Source of the DNA: Lunularia cruciata
Lineage: Eukaryota; Streptophyta; Marchantiopsida; Lunulariales; Lunulariaceae
Direction of reading: 5' to 3'
Assembly: GCA_948567375.1 (NCBI GenBank)
Contig: OX419758.1
Coordinates: 1,121,001 to 1,185,000, forward strand
DNA: 64,000 bases
The translations under genes were made by a program, and so were the position numbers. The stretch's first letter is position 1. Every line of letters begins with the position of its first letter. Shown piece by piece: positions 10,614-19,774 of the stretch. A model generated the notes under the pieces. The model made no database searches. It worked only from the letters and a program-made list of their open reading frames with translations, and was not told the DNA's origin.

Positions 10614-11305
10614 TGTGAGCCGGCCTGTCTCTCACTCAGGATGAACCTCTGATGGCTATTATGGTAGCGCACCATGGACTAAGAAGACAAGGAACTCCAA
10701 CTCCATCATACTCCTCCAAGGCTAACACTCCAAGACGCAAGACATTGCTCACTAAAGAACTCAATGAGAGAGAGATAGTTGCAAATGAAAGGATGATGAG
10801 TACTTCCTCACCCCTTGTTTATATACTTGTGAAATAGTTACGTACCAAAGTTACTAATTACCATAGTAACTCAAGTTACTAGACTAAAAGTCAAGTAAAG
10901 TCAAAAAGTAGAAAGGAATATCCATTCACATGGGCATATTCCCCTTAAGCATGTGGTCTTATCTTGACCCAACCACTAAGTCAAGGATTCCTTCACATGG
11001 GCTATCCTTGGACTAAAAAAGAATCCAAAACAAAAAGGCTTGCGGGCCCAAGAGTTCTCTACTCTTTCCTCAAAGCCAAACACCTAGGAATAATACCAAG
11101 TTAACACACTAAATCCAAAATAGTGGTGCTCATCATTTCTACTTCCTCTAAAGTAAGGTCCCCTCTATCTTAGCTATGACTAACTTTAGCTAATCATGAC
11201 TAATATAGAACCATCCTTTATCTCTATATAAACAATATCTCTTAAGTACTTGTAATACCAAGCTAAATATCACAATACCACACACATGCACAAATGGGTG
11301 TTACA
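10614..11305 (-). repeat. Gypsy-1a 5' LTR, complete
   Basis: 692 bp. In element sense it runs from TGTAACACCC to GCCGGCTCACA, so the ends are TG...CA. It matches the two gypsy-1b LTRs (22986-23675 and 33539-34227) along its full length. A TATATAAA-like box lies near 11220-11230 (plus-strand tctatataaacaat is its complement region), close to the element-sense start. Beyond 11305 the outer Tat/Athila-like element resumes. Confidence 0.85.
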
Positions 11306-11410
11306 ACACAGTCTCTTTGCCTTTCTGGAAGATGACGAGGTCGTACTCAATTCTTTGAGGTCATGCTTCTTCTTACTTGCACGTGTCTCAACCTTCAAAA
11401 TTTCAAGGTC

Positions 11411-13306
11411 CTACCATTCCCCTTCCAAGGTTGGACTCCCTTCCCGAGGTCTCTCCTCCTCAAGCATGATGCAATTTACATTGGTATCCCCCTTTGCCTG
11501 AATTACTGCACGCTCAGCGAGGGTCTGTACATATTTTACATGCAGCTTCAGATTTGGTGGGTGAGGGCATTGGTTGCCCATATGGCCCAATCCTTTACAA
11601 GTTCTGCATAGGGGAACGTATCCAATTTGCCTTCTTGGCTCCGGACAGTTTGGAGACCAATGTCCCATCAAGCCACAATTATAACATGCTCCGGGTGCAA
11701 CATTTTGAGGTCAATTTTGGTTGCACATCCATGGTCTTCGTGGAGAAGCATTGGGGTTATACTCCCTTGGTCCGTACCTCGGACCTTGATATGATGTGCT
11801 CACCTGAGGCTATACCTCTTGAGTTTGGTACACAACCTCTTCTTCCTCTTCTTGGTTCCATCCCGGAACCTAATCAATCTGCTGCACCAAGAATGCATTA
11901 TGAGTATTGCATTTTGTGTTTGCATGGCCCAACTTGCCACATGCAATGCACCATACATTCGATCTGCCAAATGCTAGGGCCTTCCTTCTATCTTTAGCCC
12001 CAATCATTTGGATCTTAAAATCTAAAAACTCCTTGATGAGGGTGTCCAGCTTGGTATCCGCCTTATATACACTCTTTGCTAGAAGAGTCACTAGTTTCTT
12101 ACCCACATCTTCTTACTCATCTTGGCTTTGATTCTTCTTTGGATTCTAAAGAAGAACTCGAAGACATGGAGGATTCATCCAAAGAAGGGGATGTATTGCA
12201 AGAAGCTCTCCTTCTGGGCTTCTTGCCTTTCTTCTCCTGATTTTGTTGGTTGCTGGGAGAGTGAGAGTGAGTTGCCTTGTAGCGGGCAACATGTTTGAGT
12301 ACCTTGTCAAGGGAAGTTACGTTCCTCTTCCTTGCAAAGATTCAAATATCTGGTGAAAGTCCTCCCAGGAACTAGCTAATGGCTTGGGCATTAGAGTAAC
12401 CCACCACCCCTGATTGCTTTGGAACTTGGTTCAAGAGTGCCATGAACCGCTCAGAGTAGTCTTTCAATTTCTCCTTCTTGCCTCGGTCTAAATCATTGAG
12501 TGCTGCAAAGACACTTGTATCGTTATCAACCTCCTAGAATTTTTCCAAGAAGTTGTTTCTCAAGTCCGCCCAATCTACCGGTATGAACTCCTTTTAGGTC
12601 ACATGGGTGTACCAGCTCCAAGCTTTCTTTTGGAGTAGACTTGGGAAAATTCATAGTCAATCCGCCAAGTCATGCTCCTTGTTAGCAAAGGAGATGACTT
12701 TGAATTCTTTGATGAATTCATCCGGGTCTTTGTCTTGTTCTGTCCCCTTATACTTTTGATAGGCATGATGGATGACAAGCAATGAAGTCATCGTTTGATG
12801 CATTGGGATTGGCTGGAGTAGATTTGAACTTGATAGAACCGAGGAATTGGCTGGAATTGACATTGTGTTCTCAGCCTAAGGATTCCAATTTGTCAAATTC
12901 AAGGTAGGGTCTTCTTTGACAATTTCTTCTATGAGGGTGTCAACTTCAACCCAATTGGAAGACTCAGGCTCCACACCTTTGATGTGTTCTTCAAAATTCC
13001 TTTGGGACAACCAAAGAATCATTTGTAGAAGATGTTGACACTCTTCTTCCGTCAATGTCCGTGCTGTCTTTTCTCAAGAAAAGTTCTTTAAAGATACAAC
13101 TTCCTTTATAGCTCTAGGGGAAGTCGGTGTACTAGGCCATAATGCATATGGCTGGCCACTCGTGTCTTTCTTCTTCTTGGAAGAAGAGGGAGATGCGAAG
13201 TAGCCTTGCCAACTGCCTTTGCGTTTCTTGTGGTCAAGTTCTCACAAGGCTTCTTGCACTTTGTGAAGGAGTTGAAAGTCCAATGCCTCTCATTTGGTTT
13301 AGTCAA
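11411..13306 (-). pseudogene. Gag remnants of the outer Tat/Athila-like element
   Basis: Separate minus-strand frames remain: 11411-11671 with two Cys clusters including a CCHC knuckle (CRTCKGLGHMGNQCP); 11870-12106 with a second knuckle-like motif (CIACGKLGHANTKC); 12657-12863 with DPDEFIKEFKVISFANKE, a gag-like patch; and 13106-13306, basic. Between 12300 and 12660 the plus-strand complement encodes further gag-like text. They precede the primer site at 13460-13478, the expected place for gag. Fossil with many breaks, interrupted downstream by gypsy-1a. Confidence 0.6.
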
Positions 13307-13459
13307 AAGTGGATGGGACTTTCAGACGTTTGTCTTCTTCATGCTGCAATGCTCGTCTTTGAACTCTCTCTCCCTGTTGTTCTCTCAATGCAAACATTCA
13401 TATTGCTTTGATACCCAGTTTTGAATTTGGCTTTGTATTCTTCCATTTCCAAGATTTGT

Positions 13460-13478
13460 ATCCTTGGCAGTGGTGCCA
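13460..13478 (-). other. Primer binding site next to the giant LTR
   Basis: On the minus strand, seven bases after the LTR end (…TGTCACA) comes TGGCACCACTGCCAAGGAT. It starts with TGG and resembles the TGGCGCCGTTGCCGGGGA site of Tat/Athila elements. This is the key observation that makes 13486-17362 a real 5' LTR and not an unrelated 3.9-kb insertion. Confidence 0.65.
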
Positions 13479-14834
13479 AAAATCATGTGACAACTTGGCA
13501 AATATCACTTTTGCGGTAATCGAGTGAGTAAAGTTTGTTCCCATAAAGATACGAGTAAGAAATGTCCAAATACAAAGTCAAACAGCAACAATTTAGTTCT
13601 TCTTGGTTGCATCTTTAATCTCTCAGGTAGAAACCATACTCAGATGAGAGTAACAAGCACTGATTCACAATCTTGTCACGTATTAGCACTCCTTAATCAC
13701 AACTCCATAAATTCTTTCCAAACAATCTTGATTGTGATGATTCAGGCTCTCCCAAAAACGGCACTTCACTGCAAAACAACTTCACCTTAGAATTGTGTTC
13801 CACCCCTCCATTGAAGGCACAAATTCCTCGATCAAAATTGCTTCACATCAACATTGTGCTGCACTCACAAATGCAAAATACTACCAACACTTCAATTCCT
13901 CTCAGATCTATCAAGAGATTGCTTTGATTGCACTTCACTCAGGATCAAACACATAGAATGAAGATCAAGGCTGCGGAATCCAACATCCAACAAGCACACT
14001 GACTTGCACTTCAAATTTCTCCAAACACTCACAAACACAATTTCAAAGTTGATACTTGGAATCAAGCTCAAGCAACGATCACTACTTCACAACACTTCAC
14101 TTTATCTATTCTTAGAAATAATGAGCATTGAACAACATAAGACTGGGAATGCCACTCTTAAATAGTGAAGCAATTGACAATTATCTTCCTAATGTACCTC
14201 TTCATGACAACTCTACAAACCTGCACATCCAAAATGACAATGCACCTCTTCATATCTGCCTCTTTGAATCTCAAATCAATTACTAATCTGATCTGACGTC
14301 TACTTCTTCTTTGACTTTCAAACCCAAACCCAAAGTAACTTTACTTCCTAATATTCTATCCTTAGGTTTCATAACTCCTACATCTTCTACCAAATCTAAT
14401 AGTTCTCTTTCCTAATCTGAAATTTCACTAGTGGGTAATCTATCTAACTCCTTATCATTGACCCACTCTTCTCTAATGTCTCCAATGGTAACTCCGAAGA
14501 CATCTGTACTCCTACTTCATCTACTTCGGGTTTTGCTCTAACATCTTTCCAAAGTTTATCTATCTCCAACTTTACCAAGTCTAATCTGATTGTGATATTG
14601 TCTTCTACCTCCAATATCTTCCTATCTACACAAGTTCTAAGACTAATCAACAATGCACTATCAAATTGGTATCCTTCACATGTCTCCTCCTCGTCTCTTG
14701 CACCAACAACTTCAACTCGTGCAACCTTGTCTCCTCAATATGCACACTGGCCTCTGTACTCAACATCACATTCATCCTGATTACGATCTCCTTCAAGGGC
14801 TCCAGTCTCATCTTCCTCTCGCGCTCCCGATTTG

Positions 14835-15060
14835 CAAGCCAATCCTCCCGATACATTGCCAATTCTACTTTGAACTCGGCTTTCATAGTTTCTTTTCTCC
14901 TTCTCCTTTTGTACAACCTTCTCTTCCTGATTACAAAGTAACTCTCACAAGCCAATCCTCCCGGTACATTGCCAATTCTACTTTGAACTCGGCTTTCATA
15001 GTTTCTTTTCTCCTTCTCCTTTTGTACAACCTTCTCTTCCTGATTACAAAGTAACTCTCT
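14835..15060. repeat. 113-bp tandem duplication inside the giant LTR
   Basis: Two head-to-tail units, 14835-14947 and 14948-15060, differ at about one position (CCCGAT versus CCCGGT near the start). The other giant LTRs have one unit. The near identity shows that the duplication is much younger than the LTR. It lies in the coiled-coil part of the module. Confidence 0.85.
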
Positions 15061-15607
15061 CTTCTTCCCTATATCTCACTGTCAACTCTTGTTGCCATAG
15101 TTGCTTCTTCTCTTCTACACTCTCCATTACCCTATTGAGCTCTTGTCCTTCTCTGCTACTCTTGCCATAGCATGGATAATTCCTAGTCTCAAATCAGCAA
15201 ACTGCTGCTTCAAGATCTCATATTCAGCAATTTGTCTCTCCTTTGCTATGTCACTCTGCTTCACAAGTTCCTCTCAACACCTTGCTTGTCTCTTCAAGTT
15301 TTCTACTTCTTGACTCTGCTCTACTGCATCCACTTGCAGTACTTCCCTTTCCTCCTCACCTCAGATTATACTATTCTTCAACTCTGAGTTCTCTTCTTTG
15401 AGTCGTGCTAATACCTGCAATACAGTCTTCACCTCAGGGCACTTTGACTGCATCTCCCTCTTCTGTGTTCCAATTTCACCAACAGAGGACAAACAACTTT
15501 GCGTAGGTACTCCACTCCATCACTTGTGACTTCTTCAACCTGCTGAGGGATCTCCTTCTTTACCTCTTCTTCTCTCGATACTTGCCTTCTTCTCTATAGT
15601 TGTTGTA

Positions 15608-16066
15608 TCAGAATGGACGCTTCACTCCCAAACTGGCATTCTCCTCTTCCTTTGCCTTGCTTGGACCCGCTTCACACTTTGCTTTGTGCTTGGACCAAAC
15701 TCGTCTTTGAATGGTAATCTTCTTCTCCTCCTGCTTGGGCACTTCATCTTCTAACTTCGCATTACTCTCTTCCTTGAGCTCCATCCAAACTTCTTCTTTA
15801 GCTGTGGACACCAACGTCATCTCCCCACCTCCATTGCTATCACTACTTGTATCCCCACTCTATAGTGTGAGCTCGGGTTCTTCCTTGCATTCCGAGTCTT
15901 TGGACTTGCACTTTGCTTTGCCCTCCAAGTCTTCTTCTGACAATGCAATCACCACCATACCTTTCCTTGGGTTTACTCTTTTGGTCTTTCGAGGTCTTGT
16001 TTTCTTGACATCTTTTCCTTCTCCTTGTTGACTCCACTTCTTCAACTTTGGAGTACTTATGTCCAC
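15608..16066 (-). pseudogene. Giant-LTR module: acidic and basic linker part
   Basis: The frames at 15608-15820 and 15860-16066 give a low-complexity region: PKLKKWSQQ, TRPRKTKRVNPRKGMVVIAL, SEEDLEGKAKCKSKDSE, then EEPELTL and KITIQRRVWSKHKAKCEAGPSKAKEE. The alternation of Lys/Arg-rich and Glu/Ser-rich blocks recurs in the copies at 28371-28865 and 42981-43262. The basic block could act in nucleic-acid binding or nuclear targeting; that is inference. Fossil. Confidence 0.65.
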
Positions 16067-16540
16067 CTACGCACTCTTCCCCATCTGTGTGTAGTACTCA
16101 TCGCTGCTTTGGATCTGAAGAATGTATTGCTGCTCCTCTACATCGACCTCCTTTCTTAAGTCGGGATGAAAATGCAACACCATTCTGTTGCGCTCCACCG
16201 CATTGAGCAGATTTAGCCCAAGGTAGAAATGTGCTGCAAATAGCACAATGTAATGTGGAGGCAACTTATCCCGCAAGTTCCACACCATCTGCCTTCTTTG
16301 TGCATGGAAGAACCTTGCCCAATTGATTGGCTCTCCTACAAACATATTATGGAAGAACACCGCTTGGTGCTTCATCACATAAGTCGTTCTTTTTGGCTTC
16401 AGGATTGCCATGAGAGCACTCACAATCCTTCTCTTGACCAAATCCTTGTAACTCTCTACTTTGTACTCATTCTTCGTCCGCTTTGAAGAGAATGCATCCC
16501 TCACTTCTTGGGTTTCTTCAGCTAGCTCTCCCTTCCCCAA
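16067..16540 (-). pseudogene. Giant-LTR module: globular part
   Basis: 157 residues, the best-kept piece of the module: TQEVRDAFSSKRTKNEYKV, KRRIVSALMAILKPKRTTYV, MKHQAVFFHNMFVGEPINW, RQMVWNLRDKLPPHYIVLF, AAHFYLGLNLLNAVERN. It is rich in Trp and aromatic residues and reads as a folded helical domain. Homologues in the window: 29111-29470 plus 28923-29105 (minus) and 42504-42854 (plus). I do not recognise the family with confidence. The 'GEPINWARFF' pattern faintly recalls the domain annotated as 'putative plant transposon protein' in other plant retroelements. Confidence 0.65.
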
Positions 16541-16691
16541 GAACGTGGCACCTTGGTCCGTGCCTGCCTCTCTTCCGAGTACTAATCTCCAATCCGACTC
16601 CGTCTAGCAAGCCAGATTTCCTCTCTTCCTCGGGGCCATCGAGATAGTTACTCTCAATTATCTTGGTCATGAATCCTGGAAAACTCATGTT

Positions 16692-16952
16692 CTAGTTCCA
16701 TGCCAAGAATGTGATCCAAAGTCGGCTCAAGACTTCAATCCTTGCGATCACATCTAACCTCCGAATTGCATGATTTCTCACTTCAAATTTAGAGTTCTTC
16801 TTTCCTCCTCCCATCTTTCTTTCTTCCTCATTGTCTATCGGATTAGGTCTCTTGAATTCTCCTCTACACACCAGCGCGTCTTCAACTCTATTGCCCTTCC
16901 CAGGATCTCCTCTAGGACGACTCCTCAACGGTGAAGGAAAATTGCTTGACAT
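16692..16952 (-). pseudogene. Giant-LTR module: short first ORF
   Basis: 86 residues starting MSSNFPSPLRSRPRGDPGKGN and ending ARIEVLSRLWITFLAWN. The copy at 29492-29752 has the same start, length and end, and the plus-strand copy around 42230-42340 has the same final part. So a short first ORF ahead of the globular part is inherited by all copies. Strong Arg/Lys content in the first half. Unknown function. Fossil. Confidence 0.6.
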
Positions 16953-17362
16953 TGCTTTGTTGTTAGCCTAATTTTTATAGAGTCGTACCTTCTATGTCTC
17001 TCTTCAATTTGAGTTTCTACCAAGAAATCACACCTCTTGCATGCGCTTATCACTATCAAGTGTACTTCACATGTATGACCGCCGGTTTTTGAACGATCCC
17101 TTCTTGAATTTCTTGCCCCAAAGAAAAGTTGTTACACTGTCCTCGCCTTGGGTTGAGCACCCCTCAATACGAAGACTTCTTACTTCGGGTTGTATGCTGA
17201 CAGGGCAAGTCCGAGTACTTTGCCTTATGACCCAAAGCCACGTTACCTTGGGTTTCATCCCAAAGACTCTTTTCTTTGCCTTTTTCAGCCATATAGGCGC
17301 AATCCAATTTCTCTATACACTTCTTCTTCTCCATTTTGAGAAAAAAAAATGTGGGTACCACA

Positions 17363-17788
17363 CTCTTCCTCCTTGTGCAACTTGTAATTTTATAGTCTTG
17401 CACCAATCACTCACTCTTTAGTTGCTCCTCCTCTCAAATTTCCGATTTGGTGAAGTTGTTACCTGTCACTATCAAGAAGTTCTTGATCCCGAGGTCAATA
17501 CTTTCTTCCCACGTTCTTTCTTGATTGCGCCAAATCCGAAGACGTTTGTTTAGGTTCTTTGGATCCGCTCACGCCGCCCGATACAAAGTCTCTCCATCTT
17601 CTTCTTTGTCTTTGTGTCTTTGGGTTCTTACTTCACGTCTTGACCCAAGGTCGACTTTGGGTTTTACTTCACTCCTGCCTCCCACTTCTTCTTATTTCTT
17701 CCCAAGTTAGCCCTCTTTAGGTTCTAACCATCTACTTCTTCTTTAAATGCTAACAAAACAAACAAAAACAAAAAATGTGGGTACCACA
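17363..17788 (-). other. Spacer bounded by the giant-LTR terminal motif on both sides
   Basis: The terminal motif TGTGGTACCCACA (minus sense) ends at 17362 and occurs again ending at 17788. The 426 bp between them do not match the 5' parts of the other giant LTRs. They could be the 5' end of a third LTR subtype into which the element at 642-17362 inserted, or an alternative 5' extension of this LTR. No gene is seen; the plus-strand frame 17525-17710 is pyrimidine-rich and has no recognisable domain. Confidence 0.45.
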
Positions 17789-17859
17789 GCAAGAGAGCAT
17801 GGTAAACTCATAAGTGTGGGAAAAGTGGCTCTAGGCTATCCAACTATGTTCACCACTGC

Positions 17860-18560
17860 CATAGGTGACTATCAGCCACTACCACCGTCTGAGACTGCCG
17901 CCCAGCATCTAAGATATCATCAACAAGAATGTCGTCTAGTCATTGGATCCCATCATATGCACATTGAAGAACCTCTCTGGGTAAGAGGTTTGTCCACCAA
18001 AGACAAAGATGATGAGCTCGTGATCCTACTTTGGCTGCATCTAAGAATACAACAAGTCCCATCCAAGAATGGACCTGATGTGTACTCACCACCACTCTGG
18101 TGCAAGAATCACCCATCAAAGGAACATTCTCAAAAAGGTAAGCTAGAGAAATGGACTGATGAACCTAAAGATGTTGTAGTATCTATAACATCTCCCAAAA
18201 CACACCAAAACAAAGATCCTGAAGCCCTAAACCTCGGCCAACACGTGTATGTCTTTAACACGGCCATCTTGAAATCACCAAGTAAATAGGCCCACGTCTC
18301 TCTAGATCATGCGCCCCCAATAAGGAAATATCTATTGGTAAGGCCTTTTGGTAACCTCTGACTGTTGACATTGGTAATAAATCCGGATACCAATAGGCCA
18401 AGTGCACCACATGATGTAGAGAGACTCACCTAGCAGTCTCATCTCTCTCTCCATACAAGTACCTCTCTACTTGTATACTTGCTTGTAATGCAACAACTAG
18501 TCTGTTGCTAATCCCACCAAACAACTCCAATACACATATCCTTTCTATTGGATACTACCA
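17860..18560 (-). pseudogene. DNMT3-like cytosine-C5 methyltransferase module, copy 1
   Basis: Motifs of the DNA (cytosine-5) methyltransferase fold appear in canonical order on the minus strand: motif I (LELFGGIS) near 18490-18515; a W-P-C tripeptide of motif IV at 18258-18266; motif VI (FENVPLMGD) around 18105-18134 with ENV at 18123-18131; and motif VIII (GSRAHH...LWWTNLLP) at 17980-18026. Human DNMT3A has the same signposts (LFDGIATG then GIQVxRY, PFDLVIGGSPC, LFENV, AHRARYFWGNL), so DNMT3 is the best match by eye. The family transfers methyl groups to cytosine in DNA. The element ends before the last motifs. Fossil with breaks. Confidence 0.7.
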
Positions 18561-19560
18561 AGCAATGAGTGTGGTATCCAAAGGTGTCAAAGTAATTGAC
18601 TCTAGAGGCTCATCCTCACACTCCTCTCCTGATGGTACAAAGGCTCCACTCCAAGCTTGTTGCACCAATTGATCTGCATGCTGCTGCAATACCTCCTCTA
18701 AACTCCACACTGGAACATCCAAGGTGGATAGAACAATCCCACTCGTACTCCAAATCCAAGTGATCTCCTTTGGTACTAGAGTATCCTCTGCATGTGCATT
18801 CCCCTCCAACAAGTCACCAAGCCAAGTACCTACACCACTGAAAGCTAAAATAGATGCTACCATGGTCTTGGACTGTAGTGAGCTAAGACTACCACTACTA
18901 AAGATTACGGGTAGGCAACATACACATCCTTCACTAGACTGCCAACTTGGTCTATAGGAGGTTGTCTCCTCCCAATAGTCAATGTTGAAACCCATGGAGT
19001 ATATCACTGATCCCCCAACTAGCACATCACATGACTCAGCTATTGTCGCAATAGCCTGAGCTCTCACCACCAAGCTATCAATCGGATGTCCCGGCTGAAC
19101 CTTGACAACAAGCTCCCCATGTGTGATGTACTATGTCAAACTACCACCTAGAGATGTTTGGATCTAAAATGGACACCTCTTCACATTGGTCTTCCATAAC
19201 TCCAAAACAACAAATGTAGCCTTCTCCAACATAAGGAGCTATGCACCAGAGTCTAACAAGACTCTCTATGGTGTATAGACCTTCCCTTAAGGTCCCACCA
19301 AATGGAAAATCCTCCTCTAGTTATCCAACAGGACAACACTAGGTGTGAATAGTGCTCTCTCAAACGCCGGTCTAGCTGGCAACTCCTCCAGTCTAGCCAT
19401 TGCCACCTGCCATAAACCACTGGTTGCTGAACGGATCACATGCTCCTCAACCAAATTAGCTACACTACCAACCACCTCTGCTCTAATAGTAGGAACCGCA
19501 TCATCCCTACTCTCATAATGCATGGCAGTCAACCAAAACACTGGGGTTGGGTCAACTCCC
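18555..19560 (-). pseudogene. Retropepsin-like domain and conserved spacer, copy 1
   Basis: An active-site-like LLDSGA lies at 19242-19259, followed by a glycine-rich flap-like part and then YDVLVGGS...MGFNIDYWEE in the frame 18555-19073. That frame goes on through a Ser-rich stretch to the segment just before the methyltransferase (QQAWSGAFVPSGEE, PLDTTLIAW). Copy 2 keeps the domain in one long frame (58673-59446). Retropepsins process the element polyprotein. Fossil. Confidence 0.65.
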
Positions 19561-19774
19561 AATGTAAACATGTCACTGGCTGACAACAAGGGCACCGCAT
19601 AATCAGATGAGCTACCCCCAACATCATGCTAGACTTAGTTTGTGTAGTAGCAGGTGACTGACTAGTAGGTAGTCTATCATGCACTCCATCACCACCTACG
19701 ACACTTGTACTAGGACGTCTAGGAGCCATGGATGTTGTCTGCAATGCCTCAGATAGCATGAAAGATTGGGGAAG

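Larger units (their letters stand above)
2261..11305 (-). mobile_element. Gypsy-1a: nested Ty3/gypsy element, Tat/Athila-like lineage
   Basis: Minus-strand order: 5' LTR 10614-11305, primer site 10592-10609, leader ORF 9291-9863, gag 7438-9054, protease and RT 6323-7428, RT and RNase H 5366-6277, integrase 2536-3472, polypurine tract and a 71-bp stub of the 3' LTR (2261-2331). A 1.9-kb solo LTR (3473-5365) sits between RNase H and integrase. A sister copy, gypsy-1b, lies at 22986-34227. No chromodomain is seen after the integrase, and the primer site is of the TGGTTCCxTTG type, so I place it outside the chromoviruses. It is broken but long parts remain open; I estimate around ten breaks. Confidence 0.85.
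642..17362 (-). mobile_element. Old Tat/Athila-like Ty3/gypsy element with a giant 5' LTR (outer nest)
   Basis: Read on the minus strand the parts come in order: giant 5' LTR (13486-17362), primer site (13460-13478), gag remnants (11411-13306), then, beyond an inserted gypsy-1a (2261-11305), protease and linker (1092-2171) and reverse transcriptase (642-1055). The RT motifs (FIDTILDQVAGH, PFGLCNA, IDDFCVFG) and a primer site resembling the TGGCGCCGTTGCC type fit the Tat/Athila non-chromovirus lineage. RNase H, integrase and the 3' LTR are not seen; the element stops at the junction near 641. It is broken, with many breaks, and is older than gypsy-1a, which sits inside it. Confidence 0.7.
13486..17362 (-). 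repeat. Giant 5' LTR (3.9 kb) carrying a coding module
   Basis: In element sense it starts TGTGGTACCCACA and ends TTGGCAAGTTGTCACA-like, so TG...CA, 3877 bp. It is collinear with solo copies at 26380-30161 and 41658-45383. Within it, in element sense, lie: a short first ORF (16692-16952), a globular part (16067-16540), an acidic linker (15608-16066), a long coiled-coil part (about 15540-14650) and a tail (about 14653-14280), then about 0.8 kb of non-coding 3' end. A 113-bp tandem duplication lies inside. Fossil; the coding module has many breaks. Confidence 0.75.

Noticed and set aside
17790-18560. A host DNMT3 gene or its processed copy next to a retroelement
   Set aside because: The methyltransferase follows gag and protease on the same strand with the same spacing in two unrelated locations, so it belongs to the element.
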